Source of the DNA: Bacteroidota bacterium | Lineage (GTDB): Bacteria > Bacteroidota > Bacteroidia > M30B66 | DNA: 44,175 nt | Direction of reading: 5' to 3' | Assembly: GCA_027490225.1 (NCBI GenBank) | Contig: JAIXYK010000064.1 | Location: 1 to 44,175 of the forward strand | Part shown: positions 39,518 to 44,175 of the stretch, one piece after another | How the letters are laid out: each line of letters begins with the position of its first letter | How positions within the stretch are numbered: position 1 is the first letter of the stretch | The notes under the pieces: generated by a model | The model's database searches: none | Seen by the model: the letters and a program-made list of their open reading frames with translations, nothing else | Told to the model about the DNA's origin: nothing | Program-made: the position numbers and the translations under genes

Positions 39518-39694
39518 CGCCTGATCTAGAAACAGTTCTTCGCACCCGCACTCCGGGCAACACGAAGGTTCGCGCATAATCGCGTGCATTTTTGTTTGTG
39601 CTTCCTCACTGCACCAATCGCAATTGGGACAGGCGTAAAAAAACACTGGCGGCATTTCGTAAAAACTATCCGGCATACTGTAATTATCCAACAT
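39515..39694 (-). CDS. Zinc-ribbon protein, 59 residues
   Basis: ATG at 39694 with GGAGT upstream. Contains ACPNCDWCSEEA (~21-32) and CCPECGCEELF (~45-55), a four-Cys zinc ribbon, after an acidic N-terminus. Its stop lies inside repeat copy 1. A sigma70-like promoter and a possible operator lie upstream. A regulator or nucleic-acid-binding role is likely. Confidence 0.7.
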   Translation of the reverse strand: MLDNYSMPDSFYEMPPVFFYACPNCDWCSEEAQTKMHAIMREPSCCPECGCEELFLDQA

Positions 39695-39758
39695 TGCAAC
39701 TCCTTTTTCGTTCCCGGTTTACCATATCCGAGAAACCTTGATTAGCGCCTGAACGGAT

Positions 39759-39833
39759 TTAGTTGATAAACGAGGTCCGTTACAACACGATTCTAGTCGA
39801 AATTATAAACAAATCTAGTAGATAATCAACTAA
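39759..39833. promoter_or_regulatory. Inverted-repeat pair around promoter (operator-like)
   Basis: TTAGTTGAT (39759-39767) and its exact reverse complement ATCAACTAA (39825-39833) flank the promoter, the second overlapping its -35 box. This could be a DNA loop or repressor site. Confidence 0.5.
39802..39829 (-). promoter_or_regulatory. Minus-strand sigma70-like promoter
   Basis: TTGATT (-35, 39824-39829) and a perfect TATAAT (-10, 39802-39807) with a 16-base spacer. It drives the zinc-ribbon gene 108 bases downstream. Confidence 0.65.
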
Positions 39834-39838
39834 GTCAG

Positions 39839-40273
39839 TTACTTTTTTAAACGGTTCCGGTAGTAGCGGAGAGTCGTTCTGATAACCCAAAACGCTTTTT
39901 CCGGGAACGGGATACCATATAACCCAATGTTTTCTTGTATCTTCTCGCGCCAATACTTCGTAAGAATAATGCCCTCAAAGTTCTGCCCGCGCCTATGACT
40001 GCGGTTCACTTCGCGATAGAATCCCGATAGGTATTCGAGCCGCAGGATTTTAACCTGTATTCGGTCCACGAAAAACGGGTCATGCTCCAAGATATACGGC
40101 GACTCTTCAAAGTTCTGCAAAGTCTTACGGACCATCTCAAGGCGCTTTTCCCATACGGGGCGCTGTAAGTCTTGGGGGCGGTCCGCAATGTAGAACTTGA
40201 GCCGCGTTTCAAGGCGCTTCAATCTTTGTTCGCGCTTCCATCGCCGCTGTTTAATTCTGCCCTTGTAAATCAT
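39839..40273 (-). CDS. Highly basic protein of unknown function
   Basis: 144 residues, very rich in Arg/Lys with few acidic patches: MIYKGRIKQRRWKREQRLKR, RPVWEKRLEMVRKTLQNFEE and FREV-like stretches, ending TLRYYRNRLKK. It probably binds nucleic acid. It is the first full gene inside the block between the 23-bp repeats and overlaps a smaller basic protein upstream by ATGA. Confidence 0.7.
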   Translation of the reverse strand: MIYKGRIKQRRWKREQRLKRLETRLKFYIADRPQDLQRPVWEKRLEMVRKTLQNFEESPYILEHDPFFVDRIQVKILRLEYLSGFYREVNRSHRRGQNFEGIILTKYWREKIQENIGLYGIPFPEKAFWVIRTTLRYYRNRLKK

Positions 40274-40491
40274 AACCCCCCCCGGAGCCTACCATCCAAA
40301 ATTCTATTGGGGGCGTTTGCGCGCCTTGGGCGTCGCGTTTTGTTGTGGCGTTTGGTGCGAGGCTCTTGTTTTGTTTCTTGGGGCATTGAATCCGGCGCGA
40401 GTAAGCGGGCGCGTTCGATATACACCGGGCGCCCCGCCCCGGAATATATTTCCACTATTTTTGTGCAAGCGTTTTTGTAATGTATTGTCAT
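40270..40491 (-). CDS. Small basic protein, 73 residues
   Basis: ATG 40491 with GGAGT at seven bases. N-terminal half MTIHYKNACTKIVEIYSGAG then RPVYIERARLLAPDS, C-terminal half strongly basic (KQEPRTKRHNKTRRPRRANA). ATGA overlaps on both sides support translation. The repeat copy 2 lies within its 3' end. No recognised family. Confidence 0.6.
   Translation of the reverse strand: MTIHYKNACTKIVEIYSGAGRPVYIERARLLAPDSMPQETKQEPRTKRHNKTRRPRRANAPNRILDGRLRGGL
40284..40306. repeat. 23-bp direct repeat, copy 2
   Basis: Exact match to 39495-39517; located inside the 3' end of the small basic gene. Flanking bases differ on both sides, so the match is a defined 23-bp unit. Confidence 0.95.
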
Positions 40492-40853
40492 GAGTTTAAC
40501 TCCGTGTAATGTTGAATATGAAACCTTGAGTTTTGGCCTAAACGAACGTGGTTGATTCTACTGGAATAGTGGAACTTTGCGTAATCATTGAGGAATTTGG
40601 CGCGGTTCCGCCTAGAATCCCGCCAGAAAATTTTTCTGCCCCCCCTAGACTCACCCACGCACACCCGCGCCCAAGCGCTTAAAACGCGTTTTAAAGCGTA
40701 TGGCAGCCCGTCAATTCTAAGCGCCCTAGCGCTCGATTTCCCGCGTTCTATCGCGCCCCATAGCTTGAGGCGGCCAGCGCCGCCCGGCGCGCTCAAATCG
40801 GCGGCTAGGCGGCTTTCCGGCGTTGTTTGGGGGCGGCGGCTTGGGGCGGTCAC
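40488..40853 (-). CDS. Putative basic protein, overlapping starts on both sides
   Basis: 121 residues from GTG 40853, which overlaps the stop of the upstream gene (GTGA); its own stop overlaps the next ATG (ATGA). The sequence is basic: LKLWGAIERGKSSARALRID, GLPYALKRVLSAWARVCVGE, RRNRAKFLNDYAKFHYSSRI. No known family; the overlap geometry is the main support. The stretch is GC-rich and also open in other frames, so confidence is moderate. Confidence 0.45.
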   Translation of the reverse strand: MTAPSRRPQTTPESRLAADLSAPGGAGRLKLWGAIERGKSSARALRIDGLPYALKRVLSAWARVCVGESRGGRKIFWRDSRRNRAKFLNDYAKFHYSSRINHVRLGQNSRFHIQHYTELNS

Positions 40854-42031
40854 GCACTCACCGCTTCGAGTGCCTTGATGACCGTGACCCGTGTAAGCGA
40901 GGTCTGCGCGGTCCCCTCGTACGAGTCGTGCGCCTTGACGGTTGCCTTGACCCGGTACGTTGTTCCGACGTCGAGCGACCCGCGCCCCGTGAACCACTTC
41001 GCGACGTTGCCTGAATCGTCTTTCATGATGAACACGGTCGACAACCCGAACGACGTTTCGAAGGTGTGTTCCTTGATGACGGTCAAGGTGAACTCCTCGC
41101 GCTTGCCGACTTCCCCAAAGTGCTTCGACTCGCCGCGAGTCTTCGCGCGTTCTGCGAGCAACCCAAGCGCGCGGGCGTGCGCCGCAACTGCCGAAGCGAG
41201 GATTCCCGCTTGACGGTGTTCGATGAACTCAAGCGCCGCACTCGCGCGAAGGTTCCACTCATAATCACTTCGAGGAGTCATTGACTCACGCACCCAAGCG
41301 AGAACTTGGGCGGCGCGCTCTTCGGACTTGGGGGACACTCGGAGCCGTTCGCTTTCTTTCATGTCTTGACCGGGGAACAACTGCCGCCACGCGATGCCCG
41401 CAGTTGTCGTGCCGCCGTTGTCGGCTGCACTCTTCGCGGACAGATAGCCGAAGCGCTCGACCGCCTCGCAAGTCATTTCGAGGAACTCAAGCGGAGTCAC
41501 AACTTCGGAACCCGCGACTCGAAAGCGTTCTTCGTCTTCGCACTCGCGAACGGTCTTGATGACTTCAGCGCAGTAGCCGATTTGCTCAAGCGAGGTGTGC
41601 CCCAAATAATTCGCAACGCATGAGTGGCCGACTTGCTTCCACGCGCCCAAGGCGTCGCGGACAAGGTAAGTATCTTTGCGCGAGCGGGTCAGGTTGCAGT
41701 GATCACAACGCGGCTCGACGGTGCGGAACTCTTCGGGCACTTCCACGCCCGGAACCGCTCGAATGATGTTTCCGGTTGTGTGATGTTCGAGGGTGGCGCA
41801 GAACACGAAGCCGCCGGGCAACTTGGGGGACACGCCGAGAAGTTCCACGAGTTGCAACTTGCGGGCGCGCTTGATGACTTCGCCCTGCGAGTTGCGAACG
41901 GGCGGGAAGAGTTGCACGCCGGGTGAGTGAGTTCCGGGCGGCTCAAGCCCAAGGCGAACGGCGGCGCGTTCGAGCTTTGCGAGTTTATCGGCGAGGGTTG
42001 CGAGATTGACTTGGGGGATTGCAAATTGCAT
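40850..42031 (-). CDS. Conserved phage/plasmid-type protein, unknown function
   Basis: 393 residues from ATG 42031 (leader AAAAGGAACC). Central RCDHCNLTRSRKDTYLVRD (108-126) with a further GHSCVANYLGH (135-145) forms a CxxC...C zinc-binding module seen in proteins of actinophages and mobile plasmids. The C-terminal ~100 residues (REEFTLTVIKEHTFETSFGL, NVAKWFTGRGSLDVGTTYRV, ATVKAHDSYEGTAQTSLTRV) look like an OB-type beta barrel. Possibly a nucleic-acid-binding or replication accessory protein. GC content is higher than in the virion genes. Confidence 0.75.
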   Translation of the reverse strand: MQFAIPQVNLATLADKLAKLERAAVRLGLEPPGTHSPGVQLFPPVRNSQGEVIKRARKLQLVELLGVSPKLPGGFVFCATLEHHTTGNIIRAVPGVEVPEEFRTVEPRCDHCNLTRSRKDTYLVRDALGAWKQVGHSCVANYLGHTSLEQIGYCAEVIKTVRECEDEERFRVAGSEVVTPLEFLEMTCEAVERFGYLSAKSAADNGGTTTAGIAWRQLFPGQDMKESERLRVSPKSEERAAQVLAWVRESMTPRSDYEWNLRASAALEFIEHRQAGILASAVAAHARALGLLAERAKTRGESKHFGEVGKREEFTLTVIKEHTFETSFGLSTVFIMKDDSGNVAKWFTGRGSLDVGTTYRVKATVKAHDSYEGTAQTSLTRVTVIKALEAVSA

Positions 42032-42048
42032 GACTTGGGGTTCCTTTT

Positions 42049-42378
42049 CTAGTCGTTCAAGATTGCGTTGCAGTTGTCGCAAGTGGTTAGCGCGAAACCT
42101 TCGGCTTCGCCGTTTTCTTCGATCCACTCACGCCCCTCAAGGCTTTGCGCGCACTCGATCGCGATGACACACCACTCACCGCGCGCGTCGTTCTTGCGGT
42201 CCCATACAACCGCTTTAAAGTTCGCTTTCATGCAAGGCACACAAAGGCAGCCGCCCGAAGCGGTCACGCCGAAGAGCGTATACCCGCCCGGCCACGCGTA
42301 GCCCTGACGAATAGCGGTTTTAATTTGCGCACTCACTTGGGCGCTCTTGCTTAAAAATTCTGTTTTTGTCGTGTTCAT
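42049..42378 (-). CDS. Small Cys-motif protein, unknown function
   Basis: 109 residues, leader AAAAAAGGAACCC. Contains GGCLCVPCMKANFKAVVWDR (~42-61) and a C-terminal TTCDNCNAIL, two CxxC sites likely to hold zinc. Central GEWCVIAIECAQ. Member of the GC-rich early block; no family name available. Confidence 0.75.
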   Translation of the reverse strand: MNTTKTEFLSKSAQVSAQIKTAIRQGYAWPGGYTLFGVTASGGCLCVPCMKANFKAVVWDRKNDARGEWCVIAIECAQSLEGREWIEENGEAEGFALTTCDNCNAILND

Positions 42379-42410
42379 GTTCTTGGGTTCCTTTTTTCTT
42401 GGGGGGTTAT

Positions 42411-42740
42411 TTAGAGTTGACCGTAAGCGTACTCGCGTTCTGCGATTGAGCCTATGTCAGTGATCAAATACTGCCCGCGCTTGCGCGAGTAGACAACGGT
42501 CAAGCGGTATGAATCGCCCGTGTTGATGTAAAGATAATCGGGGCGCGCAACCTCGCGCACGACGTCGTACGCTTCAACGCCGAACAACCCAAGCAAGTCC
42601 GAAACGTGTTCGAGAATGTTCTCGCACTGCGAGGCGGGGTTGTACGTGTTGTGCTTGCGGTCGTAATAGCGCACGCCGTTTGAGTAGTGGCGCTTTGCTT
42701 TCCGGAGTGCTGCTTTCAGTTGTTTTTTTGTTGGGTTCAT
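42411..42740 (-). CDS. Small basic protein, unknown function
   Basis: 109 residues from ATG 42740 (leader TAAAGGAACCC). N-terminal basic helix MNPTKKQLKAALRKAKRHYS; middle ENILEHVSDLLGLFGVEAYD; C-terminal beta segment YLYINTGDSYRLTVVYSRKR. Unknown; coupled to neighbours by position and shared leader. Confidence 0.75.
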   Translation of the reverse strand: MNPTKKQLKAALRKAKRHYSNGVRYYDRKHNTYNPASQCENILEHVSDLLGLFGVEAYDVVREVARPDYLYINTGDSYRLTVVYSRKRGQYLITDIGSIAEREYAYGQL

Positions 42741-42771
42741 GTTCTTGGGTTCCTTTACTTGGGGGAGTTGA

Positions 42772-43302
42772 TTACAGGGAGTTGATGTCAATGGACTTAA
42801 TCTTGAAAAACTTCGCGAGCGTCTCGAAGTTCCAACGCGCAGTGAAAAACACGGTCGGTCCTTGCGAGTTCATGCCCGTAACATTGAAGCCCGCCGCCTT
42901 GAGCATTGCCTCGCCTTGCTCTTCAGTTCCGTAAAACTGATGGTCAAAACTAACGGTGCGAGTGTGCGCCTTGCCGCCTTTGTAGTGTGAACCGTCGAAG
43001 GTGCGGAACTGCACGCGCGAGCCGCGTGAGTTCGTGGGCGCAAGATACCGGACTTCGATCAAGTGCGTTTTGAGAACGCGCTGTTCAAGCCCAAGCCCGG
43101 CGAAAAAGTCCCCAAGCGCTTCGATGGACTCGGCGTTGACGCAAAGGTTCTTGGTGGAGTTCCCGGAGTCGTCAACAACCTTGAGAGTCAGGTTCTCGCG
43201 TGCGTTCAACTTCGAAAGCTCTTCGGTGTAATAGAACTTCGAGCCGAAGTCGAAAGCGGGTTGTACGGTTGCGGTGTTTGCGTTTTTGGTTTTGGTGTTC
43301 AT
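42772..43302 (-). CDS. Protein of unknown function, 176 residues
   Basis: Leader AAAAGGAACCACTC before ATG 43302. Beta-rich sequence with NARENLTLKVVDDSGNSTKN, RVLKTHLIEVRYLAPTNSRG and GMNSQGPTVFFTARWNFETL. No catalytic motif recognised; soluble. Between tandem hairpins (43359-43394) and the small basic gene. Confidence 0.75.
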   Translation of the reverse strand: MNTKTKNANTATVQPAFDFGSKFYYTEELSKLNARENLTLKVVDDSGNSTKNLCVNAESIEALGDFFAGLGLEQRVLKTHLIEVRYLAPTNSRGSRVQFRTFDGSHYKGGKAHTRTVSFDHQFYGTEEQGEAMLKAAGFNVTGMNSQGPTVFFTARWNFETLAKFFKIKSIDINSL

Positions 43303-43358
43303 GAGTGGTTCCTTTTGCCTTGCGGCGTTTCAAGTTCTGATTTGGTTGTCCTCTTCAG

Positions 43359-43394
43359 TCACCGCCTAACGGTGAGACGCCCTCGCGGGCGTTT
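43359..43394. other. Tandem hairpins between two early genes
   Basis: Two adjacent perfect stems: TCACCG/CGGTGA (43359-43364, 43370-43375) with loop CCTAA, and ACGCCC/GGGCGT (43377-43382, 43387-43392) with loop TCGC, extendable by two pairs. They follow the PAPS-reductase-like stop on the minus strand. No T-tract, so an mRNA processing or partial termination function is plausible. Confidence 0.65.
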
Positions 43395-43398
43395 CGGA

Positions 43399-44145
43399 CT
43401 AGCAGAAAGTCTCGTCAAGATACTTGGGCAACTTTACGCCGTTCACTTGCTTCAAGCGGATTGTCTTGCCCAAGTCGCGTTCGAGCTTCGCGAGCTTTGC
43501 GAACAACTCGGGGCGCATCTCTTTTGCCATGCGATGCTCTTCAACGCGACCGAACACGCAGAACACGCACGACAACCGGGAGAACCCCTTCGAGTAAATC
43601 TCGTGCGGTTGTTGCCCGGCTTTCTTGATTTCAAACCATACATCGCCCAAGGTGTAATTGAAGATTGGGAACCACTCCCAAACCTGCACACCGTCGCGCT
43701 TGGTGGACAACTTCGCGGACAAGGTGAACGGGTTCTTTTTCGCGCGGCTTGGGGACTCCTCAGCGCGGATACCGATAGCGTTGATCGCGCGGGTGAACCC
43801 GTGGGCTTTCATGTACGCCTTGATGAACCGGGCAATGGGGGCGGTCTTGAGTTCTGAGGTGCAGAACCGTGCCATACCCGAAGGGAGGCGATTGAAGCGG
43901 CGGCAAAGCTCGAAAAAGTCTTGAGCGGGTTTCACGACATGGACTTCGCAACCGTAGCCGTTCGCAGTGATGAAACCGTGCATCGGTTCCCACTCCATCT
44001 CGCCCAAGTCGGAGTGAACGATAACGACGCGCCCTTTGAAGCCTTGGCGCATGATGTACGCGAGCATGGCTTGGGAGTCTTTGCCCCCGGAGTGGTTTAC
44101 GAAGATTACTTCGGCTTGGTGGGCGGTGGTCAGTGCGTCGTTCAT
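43399..44145 (-). CDS. PAPS reductase / adenine nucleotide alpha-hydrolase family protein
   Basis: 248 residues from ATG 44145, leader AAAAGGAACCACTT (an upstream TTG at the edge is open but lacks the leader position). PP-loop SGGKDSQAMLAY (19-30), LGEMEWEPMHGF, then MARFCTSELKTAPIARFIK near 98-116, GIRAEESPSRA near 134-144 and the C-terminal RLSCVFCVFG Cys pair. Phage members of this family are linked to nucleotide or DNA sulfur/thio-type chemistry rather than sulfate assimilation; the real substrate is unknown. First gene of the leftward unit driven from the 278-306 promoter when the map is closed. Confidence 0.88.
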   Translation of the reverse strand: MNDALTTAHQAEVIFVNHSGGKDSQAMLAYIMRQGFKGRVVIVHSDLGEMEWEPMHGFITANGYGCEVHVVKPAQDFFELCRRFNRLPSGMARFCTSELKTAPIARFIKAYMKAHGFTRAINAIGIRAEESPSRAKKNPFTLSAKLSTKRDGVQVWEWFPIFNYTLGDVWFEIKKAGQQPHEIYSKGFSRLSCVFCVFGRVEEHRMAKEMRPELFAKLAKLERDLGKTIRLKQVNGVKLPKYLDETFC

Positions 44146-44175
44146 AAGTGGTTCCTTTTCAGTGGTTAAAGTCAA
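43912..44175. repeat. Imperfect terminal repeat, right copy
   Basis: Aligns with 1-263 in the same orientation, about 8 percent divergence. See the left copy. Confidence 0.9.

Noticed and set aside
40588-41213. Plus-strand frames at 40588-40878 and 40827-41213
   Set aside because: Antisense to the minus-strand CxxC/OB-like gene and its neighbour; open only because of high GC content.
43063-43857. 264-residue plus-strand frame
   Set aside because: Runs antisense across two supported minus-strand genes and the hairpin pair; no start signal.

Overview
The window is essentially a complete genome of a contractile-tailed (myovirus-type) bacteriophage of about 43.9 kb. It carries terminase, portal, capsid, sheath, tube, tape measure, a Mu/T4-like simple baseplate, fibres, a lysis cassette and a recombination module. 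No integrase, repressor, DNA polymerase, primase or helicase can be recognised. A lipoprotein with a lipobox that overlaps a membrane/coiled-coil gene in another frame (Rz/Rz1-like) suggests a Gram-negative host. The host itself cannot be named from the sequence.

Layout. (1) 1-234 is the 5' part of a PAPS-reductase-like gene on the minus strand, and 43399-44145 is its full-length counterpart. The two window ends (1-263 and 43912-44175) are the same locus in two diverged versions, so the map is circular or terminally redundant and the overlap was left unmerged. (2) 235-1302 has no convincing gene. It holds a leftward promoter, then a stretch with many strong stem-loops, a possible pseudoknot and two consecutive terminators, best read as a large structured non-coding RNA on the plus strand. 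(3) 1303-9418, plus strand: packaging and head genes (small terminase-like, TerL, portal, an inserted Fis-type HTH gene, MuF-like head protein, DUF6321-like protein, protease fused to scaffold with an internal start, decoration protein, major capsid protein), closed by a terminator at 9439-9474. (4) 9489-20103: connector, neck, sheath, tube, frameshifted chaperone, tape measure and baseplate genes, mostly joined by ATGA/TAATG overlaps. (5) 20113-25359: a fibre/adaptor gene and three tandem paralogous genes in which an RCC1-type beta-propeller sits between the two halves of a fibre-tip-like domain. (6) 25396-28042: GT9-like glycosyltransferase, FkbM-like methyltransferase and small membrane or lysis genes. 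(7) 28039-33260: a second group of fibre and virion proteins. (8) 33347-33812: M15 peptidase endolysin and a tRNA-like sequence with an abnormal central arm.

The remaining 10 kb is mostly minus strand. It comprises a metallophosphoesterase; a run of very small overlapping genes for membrane, coiled-coil and zinc-ribbon proteins (34877-36548); RecT, a YqaJ-type exonuclease and a small zinc-motif protein; a short plus-strand pair with RusA resolvase; a two-gene block between exact 23-bp direct repeats; and a markedly GC-richer early-type block (40.5-44 kb) of unknown proteins ending in the PAPS-reductase-like gene. Seven or so of these minus-strand genes share nearly the same translation leader (AAAGGAACC upstream of ATG).

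Logic. The minus-strand block is probably the early region (recombination, takeover, DNA or nucleotide metabolism). The plus-strand genes are the late virion and lysis region. The structured RNA lies exactly between the start points of the two transcription directions.
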